From: Mycobacterium saskatchewanense
GTDB taxonomy: Bacteria > Actinomycetota > Actinomycetes > Mycobacteriales > Mycobacteriaceae
Length of the DNA: 64,000 nt
Direction of reading: 5' to 3'
NCBI RefSeq assembly: GCF_010729105.1
Contig: NZ_AP022573.1
Location: 4,960,001 to 5,024,000 of the forward strand
Shown here: positions 44,674 through 54,213 of the stretch, piece by piece
How positions within the stretch are numbered: position 1 is the first letter of the stretch
How the letters are laid out: every line of letters starts with the position of its first letter
The notes under the pieces: model-generated
What the model saw: the letters and a program-made list of their open reading frames with translations, nothing else
The model's database searches: none
Told to the model about the DNA's origin: nothing
Made by a program: the position numbers and the translations under genes

Positions 44674-45339
44674 ATGCGAACCGCATACCGCAAGCAGATG
44701 ATCGAGCTGGCCGGGCAACTCGGTCAGATGTGTGGACTGGCCGGTGTGGCGATGCAGCGGGCCACGCAGGCCCTGCTGGAGGCCGACCTCGTCGCCGCGG
44801 AGGGCGTGATCCGCGACCATGAGCGGATCGTCGCGATGCGCGCGCACGCCGAGAAGGTCGCGTTCGACCTGCTGGCGCTGCAGCAGCCGGTGGCCGGGGA
44901 CCTGCGGGCCATCTTCAGCGGCATCCAGATCATCGCGGACACCGAGCGGATGGGCGCGCTGGCCGTGCACATCGCCGAGATCGCCCGGCGTGAATACCCC
45001 AAACACGTTCTGCCGCAAGAGGTGCGCGGGTGCTTCGCCGACATGGCCACGGTTGCCATCGCCATGGGGCAGAGCGCGAAGCAGGTGCTCAACACCCGCG
45101 ACCCACAGGAGGCGGCCCGGCTGCACGAGCAGGACGACGCGATGGACCGGCTCTACCGCCACCTGTTCGACCTGCTGATGGACGACGACTGGAACCACGG
45201 CATCTCCGTGGCCGTCGAAACCGCGTTGCTGGGCCGGTTTTACGAGCGCTTCGCCGATCATGCGGTGGAGGTAGGGCGGCGCGTCGTCTTCGCGGTCACC
45301 GGTACGCTGCCCGCCGGGGACCAGATCTCCACCTACTAA
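44674..45339 (+). CDS. phoY1: PhoU-family phosphate regulator PhoY1
   Basis: A 221-aa all-helical PhoU protein: two three-helix bundles, each with the metal-binding E/D-x3-D pattern ([24 protein letters not shown] and [20 protein letters not shown]). PhoU/PhoY proteins link the Pst phosphate transporter to the SenX3-RegX3 two-component system and in mycobacteria affect persistence. N- and C-termini ([20 protein letters not shown], ending ISTY) fit PhoY1 rather than PhoY2. In M. tuberculosis phoY1 lies between glpD2 and Rv3300c; here it is displaced and heads an operon with corA, mgtA and atsB (gaps 14 bp, overlap, 10 bp). Confidence 0.92.
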   Translation: MRTAYRKQMIELAGQLGQMCGLAGVAMQRATQALLEADLVAAEGVIRDHERIVAMRAHAEKVAFDLLALQQPVAGDLRAIFSGIQIIADTERMGALAVHIAEIARREYPKHVLPQEVRGCFADMATVAIAMGQSAKQVLNTRDPQEAARLHEQDDAMDRLYRHLFDLLMDDDWNHGISVAVETALLGRFYERFADHAVEVGRRVVFAVTGTLPAGDQISTY

Positions 45340-45353
45340 AAGGACAGCGGGTA

Positions 45354-46343
45354 GTGCCGAAAATAGAGGGTCGCGTGTGGCGTTTCGGTAAGCCACAGGA
45401 AGACTTCGTATTCGACGACGTGTCGGACTATCTGGACCGCGAGGACGCCCTGGTCTGGGTCGATCTCTGCAGCCCCGACCACGACACGCTGTGCGGGCTG
45501 GCCGAAGAGCTGCGCCTGAACCACTGGGCGGTCGAGGATGCCGTCGCCGCGGCCGAGCGGGTCAAGGCCACCGCGTACTCGACCCACACCTTCTTCACCG
45601 TCTACGCCGTCGACGTCACCCCCGAAGGGGCGGACGACGCGCCGCGGATGTTGTCGATGCGCCGGGTGTCGGCCTTCGTCCTGCCCCGCGGCCTGATCAC
45701 GGTGCGCCTCACGCCCGACTTCGACATGGCGCAGGTCAACCGCCGATGGGAGGAGATCGGCGCCCAGCAGTACGGGGTCGGCGCGTTGGTGCACGGCCTG
45801 CTGGACGTCGTGGTCGACAGCCATTTCGCGGCCGTCGAGGCGCTGGACGACTGCGTGGAGGCGATCGAGGACGAGCTCTTCGACGGCAGTTCGCCCCGGG
45901 GTACCTTCCAGCGCAGGACCTTTCGGATGCGCCGGGACCTGGTCAACCTGCGGCGAGTGGCGCTGCCGATGCGGGAGGTGGTCAACTCGATTCAGCACCA
46001 CCGCCTCGAGGTCGCGGCGCCTCGGGAGCTCGACCCGCTCTACGCGGACCTGTATGACCACGTGCTGCGCGTGTCGGAGTGGACGGAGTCGTTGCGCGAC
46101 ATGATCACAACGATCTTCGAGACGAACCTGTCCCTGCAGGACGCGCGGCTGAACACCGTCATGAAGAAGCTCACCGGGTGGGCGGCGATCATCGCCGTGC
46201 CGACGGCGATCACCGGGTTCTACGGCCAGAACGTCCCGTACCCGGGGTTCGGGACCGTCTCCGGCTTCGCGGCCAGCACCACCGTGATCCTCGTCTTCAT
46301 GGCGGTCCTGTACGTGATGTTCCGACGGCGCGACTGGCTATGA
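45354..46343 (+). CDS. corA: CorA-family divalent metal transporter
   Basis: A 329-aa membrane protein. The large N-terminal cytosolic domain (residues 1-~265) is followed by a long helix and two C-terminal membrane helices (WAAIIAVPTAITGFYG, then ASTTVILVFMAVLYVMFRRRDWL). The pore motif, normally Tyr-Gly-Met-Asn, reads YGQNVPYPG, a Met-to-Gln variant seen in some CorA relatives; Mg, Co, Ni or Zn are possible substrates and the direction of transport cannot be told. GTG 45354 has AAAAGGA about 10 nt upstream. The stop overlaps the start of mgtA (ATGA), so both Mg-related transporters are made together. Confidence 0.9.
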   Translation: MPKIEGRVWRFGKPQEDFVFDDVSDYLDREDALVWVDLCSPDHDTLCGLAEELRLNHWAVEDAVAAAERVKATAYSTHTFFTVYAVDVTPEGADDAPRMLSMRRVSAFVLPRGLITVRLTPDFDMAQVNRRWEEIGAQQYGVGALVHGLLDVVVDSHFAAVEALDDCVEAIEDELFDGSSPRGTFQRRTFRMRRDLVNLRRVALPMREVVNSIQHHRLEVAAPRELDPLYADLYDHVLRVSEWTESLRDMITTIFETNLSLQDARLNTVMKKLTGWAAIIAVPTAITGFYGQNVPYPGFGTVSGFAASTTVILVFMAVLYVMFRRRDWL

Positions 46344-48976
46344 CCGAGATCGGGGTCATAGAGCCCACTTTGGACACCAGGCGGGTCGCCGCGGCCGGCC
46401 TCGACGAGGTTTTGCGGCAGCTGGACAGCTCGGCCGCCGGCCTGTCCAGCGGCGAGGCGGCCGCCCGAATTGCCCGCTATGGCCCGAACGCCGTACGGAC
46501 CCATCACGTCAACGCGCTCGCCGTGCTGGGCCGCCAGCTGCGCAGCGCGGTGTTGATCCTGCTGGCCGGCACCGCGGTGGTCTCCTACTTCCTGGGTGAC
46601 AGCATGCAGGCTGTCATCATCGGCGTGATCCTCGCGGCCAGCATCGGTCTCGGCTTCGTCAACGAATATCGCGCCGAGCGGGCCGCCGCCGCCCTGCACG
46701 CCGGGGTGCACCACAACACGTTGGTGCGCCGCGACGGGAACTTCGTCGCACTCGATGTCACCGCGCTGGTGCCCGGCGACATCGTCCGGCTGGCGCTGGG
46801 CGAGGCGGTGCCCGCCGACGTCCGGCTGATCGAGGCCAGCGGTCTGGAATGCAACGAAAGCATCCTGACCGGCGAATCGACCGGCTCGGAGAAGTCGCCG
46901 CATCCGGTGCCCGAGGGGACCGAGCTCGCCGAGGCGTCGGACCTGGCGTTCATGGGCACCATCGTCAGCGCCGGCGAGGGCACCGGCGTGGTATACGCCA
47001 CCGGTAAGAACGCCGAATTCGGGCGCATCGCAGCCGGTCTGGACGAGCGGGCCCCCGAGACCGGCTTCCAGGTCGGGCTGCGCCGGTTCTCCTACCTGCT
47101 GCTGCAGGTCGCGGTCGCGCTGATGGTGGTGATCCTGCTCAGCAACCTGCTGCTGTCCAAGCCGATCATCGATTCGGTGCTGTTCTCGCTGGCGATCGCG
47201 GTCGGCATCACCCCGCAGCTGCTGCCCGCCGTCGTCAGCACCAGCCTGGCGACCGGCTCGCGTCAGCTGGCCAAGGCCAAGGTGCTGGTGAAGCGGTTGG
47301 TCTGCATCGAGGACCTCGGCGACATCGACATCCTGATCACCGACAAGACCGGCACCCTGACCGAAGGCCGGATCCGGCTGGTCGACACGATCGACGCCGC
47401 CGGGGAGCACAGCGAATCGGTCCGCCGGCTCGGCCTGCTGGCCACCGATGTCGACCCGGAAGCCGGTGGCGGCAGCGGCAATCCGCTCGACGCCGCGCTG
47501 TGGGAGTCTCCGCGGCCGCGGGAACTGGTGGGCGACGTGCGACGGGTGGCGGTGCTGCCGTTCGACCACGAACGCCGCGCGACATCGGTGCTGGTCGACG
47601 ACGACGGCGGCCGGGTGCTCGTCGTCAAGGGCGCCCCCGAGCAGGTGCTGGCCCAGTGCCGGGCCACCGCGCCGGCCGCCCACGACACCCTCGAGGGCCT
47701 GTTCGCCTCGGGGCGCCGGGTGGTGGCCGTGGCGACCAGAGCGGCCCCGGACCTGACGACCATCACCGCGGCCGACGAATGCGACCTGTCGCTGGCCGGG
47801 TTCCTGGTGTTCGCCGACGAGCCGAAGGTGGCGGCCCGGCAGTCCCTGGCCGACCTGGCGCAGCTGGGCATCGAGCTGAAGATCGCCACCGGCGACAATC
47901 CGCGGGTCGCCGAGAAGGTGTGCGCCGACCTCGGTTTGGCGTCCAAGGGCACCGCCACCGGCGCCGAGCTCGACGGGCTCGACGATGACCAGTTCGCCGG
48001 TGCCGCGCAGGGCCACACAATTTTCGCCCGCATCACGCCCGAGCAGAAGGCGCGGCTCATCACCGTGCTGCGGCGCACCGGCCGCTCGGTCGGCTTCCTC
48101 GGCGACGGCGTCAACGACGCGCTCGCCCTGCACGCCGCCGACGTGGGAATCTCGGTGGACAGCGCCACCGACGTCGCCAAGGACGCCGCCGACGTGGTGC
48201 TGCTGGAGAAGGACCTGGGGGTGCTGGCCACCGGGGTGGCCGAGGGCCGGCGAATCTTCGCCAACACGATCAAGTACGTGCTCATGGGGACGTCGAGCAA
48301 TTTCGGCAATATGTTCAGCGCCGCCGCCGCCTCGGCGCTGCTGCCGTTCCTGCCGATGCTGCCCAGCCAGATCCTGCTCAACAACCTGCTCTACGACAGC
48401 TCGCAGCTGGCGATCCCGACCGACCGGGTCGACGAGGAGCAACTGCACGCGCCGTCGCATTGGAACGTTGCCTTCATCCGGCGGTTCATGCTGATCTTCG
48501 GCCCGATCAGCTCGCTGTTCGACTTCCTGACCTTCGGGTTGATGTTGGGTGTGCTGCACGCCAGCGCCATCGAGTTCCGCACCGGCTGGTTCGTGGAATC
48601 GCTTGCGACGCAGACGCTCATCATCTTCGCCATCCGCACCCGCAAGGTGCCGTTCTTCCGCAGCCGGCCGAGCGGGCTGCTGACCGCGACCACGTTGACG
48701 GTCGTCGCCGCCGGGGTCGTGCTGACGATCTCGCCGCTGGCCCGGCCGCTGGGCTTCCAGCCGCTGCCGTGGCAATTCTTCGCTGTACTGGGCGCCTTCG
48801 TGGTCAGCTACCTGGTATTGGTCGAACTCGCCAAGCTGATGTTCTACGCGGAGCCGATGCACCCCGTCGCGCCCCCGCAGCGGGTCCGCGGACAGGCTCA
48901 TCACATCCGACGGCGCGCCGCGCGGTTCCACTATGTCAACGGTATGTCGCCGCCGCGGCGGCCCGTACGGAAGTAG
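46340..48976 (+). CDS. mgtA: Magnesium-type P-type ATPase (MgtA/MgtB, P3B)
   Basis: An 878-aa P3B ATPase importing Mg. All catalytic motifs are intact: ILTGESTGSEK, GITPQLLPAVVSTSLATGSRQLAK (the membrane block of MgtA proteins), ITDKTGTLTEGRI, VVKGAPEQVL, IATGDNPRVAEKV, FLGDGVNDALALHAADVGISVDSATDVAKDAADVVLLEKDL, and C-terminal helices with TSSNFGNMFSAAAAS. ATG 46340 overlaps the corA stop. It ends with a basic tail (HHIRRRAARFHYVNG). It forms part of the phoY1-corA-mgtA-atsB unit. It contrasts with the altered P2 ATPase in the same island. Confidence 0.93.
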   Translation: MTEIGVIEPTLDTRRVAAAGLDEVLRQLDSSAAGLSSGEAAARIARYGPNAVRTHHVNALAVLGRQLRSAVLILLAGTAVVSYFLGDSMQAVIIGVILAASIGLGFVNEYRAERAAAALHAGVHHNTLVRRDGNFVALDVTALVPGDIVRLALGEAVPADVRLIEASGLECNESILTGESTGSEKSPHPVPEGTELAEASDLAFMGTIVSAGEGTGVVYATGKNAEFGRIAAGLDERAPETGFQVGLRRFSYLLLQVAVALMVVILLSNLLLSKPIIDSVLFSLAIAVGITPQLLPAVVSTSLATGSRQLAKAKVLVKRLVCIEDLGDIDILITDKTGTLTEGRIRLVDTIDAAGEHSESVRRLGLLATDVDPEAGGGSGNPLDAALWESPRPRELVGDVRRVAVLPFDHERRATSVLVDDDGGRVLVVKGAPEQVLAQCRATAPAAHDTLEGLFASGRRVVAVATRAAPDLTTITAADECDLSLAGFLVFADEPKVAARQSLADLAQLGIELKIATGDNPRVAEKVCADLGLASKGTATGAELDGLDDDQFAGAAQGHTIFARITPEQKARLITVLRRTGRSVGFLGDGVNDALALHAADVGISVDSATDVAKDAADVVLLEKDLGVLATGVAEGRRIFANTIKYVLMGTSSNFGNMFSAAAASALLPFLPMLPSQILLNNLLYDSSQLAIPTDRVDEEQLHAPSHWNVAFIRRFMLIFGPISSLFDFLTFGLMLGVLHASAIEFRTGWFVESLATQTLIIFAIRTRKVPFFRSRPSGLLTATTLTVVAAGVVLTISPLARPLGFQPLPWQFFAVLGAFVVSYLVLVELAKLMFYAEPMHPVAPPQRVRGQAHHIRRRAARFHYVNGMSPPRRPVRK

Positions 48977-48986
48977 GGTGCCCGTC

Positions 48987-51890
48987 ATGAGCGAAGAACA
49001 CGCGCTGGTCATCGTCGCCGGATACCAGGACATCGACTCGGCCCGCCGGGACTTCGAAACCCTCACCGAGGGAACGAAACACAAGCGGGTTGCGCTGCGG
49101 GGCGCCGTGCTGGTCGGGAAGGATTCCGACGGCAACGCGGTCCTGTTGGACACCGGCAACCGCCTGGGCCGGCGGGGCGCGGCGTGGGGTGCCGGGGCGG
49201 GCCTGGCCGTCGGGCTGTTCTCCCCGGCGCTGCTGGCCTCCGCGGCCGTGGGGGCCGCCGCCGGGGCGCTGGCCGGGACGTTCGCCCACCACCGGATCAC
49301 CAGCGGGCTGGGCGACAAGATCGGGCAGGCGCTGGCCGCGGGCAGCGCCGTCGTCATCGCCGTGGTGCCGTCCGAAGGCAGGCTCGCGACCGAGCAGGCG
49401 CTGGTCGGCTCACCCATGAAATCCGTTGCCGAGCTGAGCCGTTCGACGCTGCGGAGCCTGGGTGCCGCGCTGGAGGAGGCGATGGGCAAGTTCAACCCGG
49501 ACCGCACCAAACTGCCGCTCCCGCAACGTGCCTTCGGCGGCACGGTCGGCCGCACCATGGGCGAGTCGGTGGGCGACTGGACGATCGTGCCGGGCCCCAA
49601 GGCGCCCGACGGCGCGCCGAACGTGCTGATCGTGCTGATCGACGACGCCGGGTTCGGTGGCCCGGACACCTTCGGCGGCGGCATCCACACCCCGACGCTG
49701 AGCCGCGTGGCGCAAAACGGGCTGACCTACAACAGGTTTCACGTGACCGCGGTGTGCTCTCCCACCCGCGCCGCACTGCTGACCGGACGCAATCATCACC
49801 GGGTGGGCTTCGGATCGGTCTGCGAGTTTCCGGGCCCGTTCCCCGGCTATTCCACGGTCCGGCCGCGCAGCTGCGCGTCGCTGCCGCGAATCCTGCGCGA
49901 CAACGGTTACGTCACGGGCGGTTTCGGCAAGTGGCACCTCACGCCGGACAACGTGCAGGGCGCGGCCGGCCCGTTCGACAACTGGCCGGTGGGCTGGGGG
50001 TTCGACCACTTCTGGGGCTTTCTGTCCGGCGCCGCGGGCCAATACGACCCGCTGATCACCCAGGACAACTCCGTCATCGGCGTTCCGCAGGGTCGGGACG
50101 GTAAGCCCTATTACTTTCCCGACGACCTCACCGACAAGGCCGTCGAGTGGCTGCATGCCGTGCGGGCCCAGGACGCGCAGAAGCCGTGGCTGATGTACTA
50201 CGCGACCGGGGCCACCCACGCGCCGCACCACGTGTTCACCCAGTGGGCCGACAAGTACCGCGGCCAGTTCGACGAGGGCTGGGACACCTACCGCCGCGAG
50301 ACCTTCGAACGGCAGAAGGAGCTGGGCATCATCCCGCCCGACACCGCACTCACCGAGCGGCCCGACCTGTTCCCGGCCTGGGAGGGCCTGTCGGACAACG
50401 AGAAGAAGCTCTACGCCCGGCAGATGGAGGTGTTCGCCGGGTTCTCGGAGAACGCGGACTACAACGTCGGCCGGCTGCTGGACGCCGTCGAGGACCTCGG
50501 CGAGCTGGACAACACGCTGGTCTTCTACATCTGGGGTGACAACGGCGCCAGCATGGAGGGCACCATCACCGGCTCGTTCAACGAGATGACGTTCCTCAAC
50601 GGCCTGCTACTCGACGCCGACCACCAGCTCGAGCTCATCGAGCAGTACGGCGGCGTGGAGGCGCTGGGCGACGAGCTCACCGCGCCGCACTTCGCGTCGG
50701 CGTGGGCCCATGCCAGCAACACGCCGTTCCAGTGGGGCAAGCAGATGGCCAGCCACCTGGGCGGTACACGCGATCCGATGGTGGTCGCCTGGCCGAGCCG
50801 GATCCCCGCGGACGCGGCGATCCGCTCGCAGTTCGCCCACTGCATCGACATCGCCCCAACGGTGTTGGAGGCCATCGGGTTACCGGAGCCCACCCATGTC
50901 GACGGGGTCGAGCAGGAACCCATGGACGGCACCAGCTTCCTGCACACCTTCGGCGACCCGGCGGCCGGGGAGCGCCACACGGTGCAGTACTTCGAGAACT
51001 TCGGCAGCCGCGCCATCTACAAGGACGGGTGGTGGGCCTGCACCCGCCTGGACAAGGCGCCGTGGGACCTGTCCCCGCAGACGCTGGCGCGCTTCGCGCC
51101 CGGCAAGTACAACCCGGACGACGACGTGTGGGAGCTGTACTACCTGCCCGACGACTTCTCGCAGGCCAACGACCTGGCGGCGCAACACCCCGACAAGGTC
51201 GCCGAACTCACCCGACTGTGGTGGCAGGAGGCCGAACGCAACCGGGTGCTGCCGCTGCTCGGCGGCATCGCGGTGATGTTCGGCGAGCTGCCGCCGCTGC
51301 CCACCACCACGCGGTTCACGTTCAAGGGCGACGTGCAGAACATCCAACGCGGCATGGTGCCCCGCATCTTCGGCCGGTCGTACGCGATCGAGGCGCGCCT
51401 GCACGTTCCGGACGGCGGTGCGCAGGGCGTGATCGTCGCCGACGGCGACTTCATCGGCGGGTTTGCCCTCTGGATCGACGAGACGCAGCGGCTGCACCAC
51501 ACCTATTCGTACCTCGGAGTGGACACCTACCGGCAGGTCTCCGTCGAGCCGATCCCCTCGGGCGACGTGACGGTGCGGATGCTGTTTGAAATCGACCGGC
51601 CCGTCGCCGGCTCCGGCGGGCGAGTGACGTTGTGGGCCAACGAAACCCTGATCGGTGAGGGGGAGATGGCGAACACCGTGCCGCTGGCGTTCACCTCCTA
51701 CGCCGGAATGGACGTCAGCCGCGACAACGGGCTGGTGGTCGACCGCGACTACGAGGACAAGGCGCCCCACGCGTTCACCGGGACCGTCAAGGAGGTGGTG
51801 TTCGACCTCAAGCCCGTCCCCGAGGAGGCCGAGAAGGCGCTGCACGAGCACGCGTCGGTCCAGGCCGTTGGGCACGGCGCGGCCGGCTGA
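48987..51890 (+). CDS. atsB: Sulfatase AtsB with N-terminal DUF1269-like domain
   Basis: A 967-aa protein (AtsB, about 970 aa in M. tuberculosis). Residues ~1-135 are a DUF1269-like module with a glycine-rich hydrophobic hairpin (RRGAAWGAGAGLAVGLFSPA, ending LAGTFAHHR). The rest is an arylsulfatase: VLIVLIDDAGFGGPDTFGG (Asp-Asp metal ligands), the formylglycine signature CSPTRAALLTGRNHH, GKWHLTPD and TGATHAPHH, DNGASMEGT. The Cys of CSPTR must be oxidised to formylglycine for activity. A C-terminal beta-sandwich of about 190 residues follows. Substrate unknown. ATG 48987 begins 10 nt after mgtA. Confidence 0.92.
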   Translation: MSEEHALVIVAGYQDIDSARRDFETLTEGTKHKRVALRGAVLVGKDSDGNAVLLDTGNRLGRRGAAWGAGAGLAVGLFSPALLASAAVGAAAGALAGTFAHHRITSGLGDKIGQALAAGSAVVIAVVPSEGRLATEQALVGSPMKSVAELSRSTLRSLGAALEEAMGKFNPDRTKLPLPQRAFGGTVGRTMGESVGDWTIVPGPKAPDGAPNVLIVLIDDAGFGGPDTFGGGIHTPTLSRVAQNGLTYNRFHVTAVCSPTRAALLTGRNHHRVGFGSVCEFPGPFPGYSTVRPRSCASLPRILRDNGYVTGGFGKWHLTPDNVQGAAGPFDNWPVGWGFDHFWGFLSGAAGQYDPLITQDNSVIGVPQGRDGKPYYFPDDLTDKAVEWLHAVRAQDAQKPWLMYYATGATHAPHHVFTQWADKYRGQFDEGWDTYRRETFERQKELGIIPPDTALTERPDLFPAWEGLSDNEKKLYARQMEVFAGFSENADYNVGRLLDAVEDLGELDNTLVFYIWGDNGASMEGTITGSFNEMTFLNGLLLDADHQLELIEQYGGVEALGDELTAPHFASAWAHASNTPFQWGKQMASHLGGTRDPMVVAWPSRIPADAAIRSQFAHCIDIAPTVLEAIGLPEPTHVDGVEQEPMDGTSFLHTFGDPAAGERHTVQYFENFGSRAIYKDGWWACTRLDKAPWDLSPQTLARFAPGKYNPDDDVWELYYLPDDFSQANDLAAQHPDKVAELTRLWWQEAERNRVLPLLGGIAVMFGELPPLPTTTRFTFKGDVQNIQRGMVPRIFGRSYAIEARLHVPDGGAQGVIVADGDFIGGFALWIDETQRLHHTYSYLGVDTYRQVSVEPIPSGDVTVRMLFEIDRPVAGSGGRVTLWANETLIGEGEMANTVPLAFTSYAGMDVSRDNGLVVDRDYEDKAPHAFTGTVKEVVFDLKPVPEEAEKALHEHASVQAVGHGAAG

Positions 51891-51905
51891 AAGCGCGGAG
51901 CAGGT

Positions 51906-52115
51906 CTACTGAACCGGAGTCGACGCCGGGCCGGCGAGTCCCTGGCGGATTCCTTCGTTCACCCGGTCGGTCGGCACCGGGCTGTTCGCCGGCGCCACGT
52001 CATGGCAGCCGCAACTGAGCACACCGAAGACGCTCGGATCGGCGCTCGCCGGTCCCGCCACCCCCAGACCAACCCCGAAAAGCACAGCGCCGCACACTAA
52101 AAATCTCGTAATCAC
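51906..52115 (-). CDS. Small secreted Cys-containing protein
   Basis: A 69-aa exported peptide with a signal sequence (ITRFLVCGAVLFGVGLGVAG, cleavage after PASA) and a ~44-aa mature part containing two close cysteines (VLSCGCHDVAP) and a helical tail (TDRVNEGIRQGL). GTG 52115 has GGAGA upstream. It converges on atsB with 15 bp between stops. Similar short exported proteins are frequent in mycobacteria; no function is known. Confidence 0.7.
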   Translation of the reverse strand: MITRFLVCGAVLFGVGLGVAGPASADPSVFGVLSCGCHDVAPANSPVPTDRVNEGIRQGLAGPASTPVQ

Positions 52116-52195
52116 TCACAGTCTCCGTCGTAGCGATGCATCAAATTCTACTGACGGGCGTGTTTCCGACAGGGGGTGCGAGCGTTGCGTTTGCG

Positions 52196-52525
52196 TTAAG
52201 ACGCGTACCGCGGGCAGTACGCCCGGATGCTGGCGCCGACGAAGAAACCGGCGTGATAGCCGTCGAGGTCGCTGTTGCTCTGCACGGTCGAGGCGACCTG
52301 GGCCGGCGACTTACCGTTGTCGAGTTCGTCACAGACTTCGTGGGCGGCGACGAGCGCCTTCTCCGATGATCCGAACTTGATGCCCTTGGCCTTCAGGGCG
52401 GAAAGGAACGCGTCGTCGGTGGCGTCGGCGTGGGCGGTCGCTTCCAGCGGGCCGAACAAACCGATCACCAGCAGCAGGCCGGAGCCCACCCGGAACAGGG
52501 GGTCGAACAATCTCCTGCGCGTCAT
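52196..52525 (-). CDS. DUF732 secreted protein (copy 1)
   Basis: A 109-aa exported protein. After a signal peptide (cleavage near EATAHADA), the mature domain shows the DUF732 pattern DDAFLSALKAKGIKFGSSEKA, AHEVCDELDNGKSPAQVAS, then HAGFFVGASIRAYCPRY, with two cysteines that probably form a disulfide. ATG 52525 has GGGGAG upstream; longer in-frame starts lack a ribosome site and would bury the signal peptide. Same-strand neighbour of another DUF732 gene (140-bp gap). Confidence 0.85.
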   Translation of the reverse strand: MTRRRLFDPLFRVGSGLLLVIGLFGPLEATAHADATDDAFLSALKAKGIKFGSSEKALVAAHEVCDELDNGKSPAQVASTVQSNSDLDGYHAGFFVGASIRAYCPRYAS

Positions 52526-52665
52526 GACAGAAACTCCCCTGTGAAGTTTTCCGGTCGTGGCCGGGTGAGTGCGAACTAGTTGCACTTTACGTCCGCGCGG
52601 CGGGCGTGATCGCCGTATTTGGCATCACCGCGAACGAAAGCGCGGACCCCCCGGGCCGATCGTCG

Positions 52666-53016
52666 TCACGACGGGATGTCGGCGTATTGCGGGCAGTACG
52701 CGCGTTCGGCGATGGCGACGAAGTATCCGGCGTGGTCGCCGTCGATCCCGCTGCTGTTCATCACGTCGGTTGCGATCTGCTCCTGCGTCTTGCCCATGTC
52801 GAGCTGGTGGCACACCAGGTGACCGGCCGAGACTGCGGCCTGCTTGGACTCGTGCTCGATGCCGTCGTTCTTGAGCGCCGCGATGAAGGCGTCATCGGTC
52901 CCGTCGGCGTGCGCGGACGGGGCCGCCGCGAGCGGGCCGAGCAGCGCCGCCGCCGTCAGGGCGCCGGCACCCAGCATCGACAGCAGTATGGGCTTGCGGA
53001 TGCGGTTGCTGGTCAT
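52666..53016 (-). CDS. DUF732 secreted protein (copy 2)
   Basis: A 116-aa exported protein with a clear signal peptide (ILLSMLGAGALTAAALLGPL, cleavage after PSAHA) and the DUF732 pattern DDAFIAALKNDGIEHES, GHLVCHQLDMGKTQEQIAT, HAGYFVAIAERAYCPQYA. The two cysteines are conserved with copies 1 and 3. ATG 53016. The 204-bp region upstream, shared with divergent lpqC, contains the small palindrome ACGTTgcgAACGT. Confidence 0.85.
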   Translation of the reverse strand: MTSNRIRKPILLSMLGAGALTAAALLGPLAAAPSAHADGTDDAFIAALKNDGIEHESKQAAVSAGHLVCHQLDMGKTQEQIATDVMNSSGIDGDHAGYFVAIAERAYCPQYADIPS

Positions 53017-53208
53017 AGTGATACCCCGTCGATATTGGAAAGTGATTAGTTGACTACATCAAGTGTTGCGCCGAAGGTTGCTGGAAGGTTACGGAGCGGT
53101 GGGCGGTAATGGTCGCCGACGTTGCGAACGTCCTAACTTTCATCTAGGTTCCGCGCCGGCCGGCGACCCTTCATCTGCGCGTCCTCGTCGATTCACCGGC
53201 AAGATCGG

Positions 53209-53214
53209 TAACTT
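53209..53214 (+). promoter_or_regulatory. -10 element for leaderless lpqC
   Basis: TAACTT, six bases, then ATG 53221, with no ribosome-binding site between. Confidence 0.4.
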
Positions 53215-53220
53215 GTCGGC

Positions 53221-54138
53221 ATGCCGTACGCCCGCTGGTTATGCCTCGCCGTCATGGCGGCATGCGTAACCGGCTGCGGCATGCGTGACGTCTCCGCGGC
53301 CAGCGCCAGGGACCTGCCCGGCACGTTGCGGTCCGGCGGGATGGACCGGACGTACACGCTGCACGTGCCGCCCGGCGACCCCGTCGCGCTGGTGCTGAAC
53401 CTGCACGGCGGCGGCGGAACCGGGATCGGACAGCGGGGCCTGACCGACTTCGACGCCGTCGCCGACACCCACGGCCTGCTGGTGGCCTACCCCGACGGAT
53501 ACGAGAAGAGCTGGGCCGACGGACGGGGGGCGTCGCCGGCCGACCGCCGCCACGTCGACGACGTCGGGTTCCTGGTCGCGCTGGCCGGCAAGCTGCAGAA
53601 CGACTACGGCATCGCGCCCGGGCATGTGTTCGTCACCGGAATGTCCAACGGGGCCTTCATGTCCAACAAGTTGGCCTGCGACCGCGCCGACGTCTTCGCC
53701 GCCGCCGCGCCGGTGGCGGGCACGCTCGGCGCCGGGGTGGCCTGTAATCCCGCGCGGCCCGTGTCCGTGCTGGCCGCCCACGGGACTGCCGATCCGCTGG
53801 TTCCGTTCAACGGCGGGGAGGTGCACGGCCGCGGCGGTCTGAGCCACGCCATCTCGGCGAACAGCATGGTGGACAGGTGGCGCGCGGCCGACGGCTGCCA
53901 GGGCGATCCGTCGGCTCAGGACCTGCCCGGCGTCGGGGACGGCACCGTCGTTCACCGCTTCGGTTCCGCCGGGTGCGCGGGGTCCACCGAGGTGGTGTTT
54001 TACCAGATCGACAGCGGCGGCCACACCTGGCCGGGAGGCAAGCAGTACCTGCCCCGGGCGGTCATCGGGCCCACCACCCGCGCGCTCGACGCCTCGGAGG
54101 TCATCGCCCAGTTCTTCCTGGCACACGCCAGAAACTAG
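53221..54138 (+). CDS. lpqC: Lipoprotein esterase LpqC
   Basis: A 305-aa lipid-anchored alpha/beta-hydrolase of the PHB-depolymerase/feruloyl-esterase (LpqC) family. The lipobox is ACVTGC, so Cys19 becomes the lipidated N-terminus. The oxyanion region is LNLHGGGGTG, the nucleophile is in VTGMSNGAFMSNKLAC, the Asp probably in HGTADPLVPF and the His in SGGHTWPGG. It would hydrolyse an ester at the cell envelope. Position between atsB and nei is as in M. tuberculosis (Rv3298c). Confidence 0.93.
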   Translation: MPYARWLCLAVMAACVTGCGMRDVSAASARDLPGTLRSGGMDRTYTLHVPPGDPVALVLNLHGGGGTGIGQRGLTDFDAVADTHGLLVAYPDGYEKSWADGRGASPADRRHVDDVGFLVALAGKLQNDYGIAPGHVFVTGMSNGAFMSNKLACDRADVFAAAAPVAGTLGAGVACNPARPVSVLAAHGTADPLVPFNGGEVHGRGGLSHAISANSMVDRWRAADGCQGDPSAQDLPGVGDGTVVHRFGSAGCAGSTEVVFYQIDSGGHTWPGGKQYLPRAVIGPTTRALDASEVIAQFFLAHARN

Positions 54139-54213
54139 CCGGGATCGCTCGGCATGCCCGGCCGCCGACGTCTTGTTACCATGCCTCATGGCCGCGAGTA
54201 AGTCGGTAGTGAG

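Noticed and set aside
46220..49690. Long minus-strand open frame (about 1,150 codons) opposite mgtA and atsB
   Set aside because: It crosses two well-supported genes and their junction and has no family features; a GC-bias shadow.
53014..53030. GGGTAT before a DUF732 start as a SigF promoter
   Set aside because: No GTTT-like -35 lies 15-17 bp upstream on the minus strand and the element would lie inside the ribosome site region.
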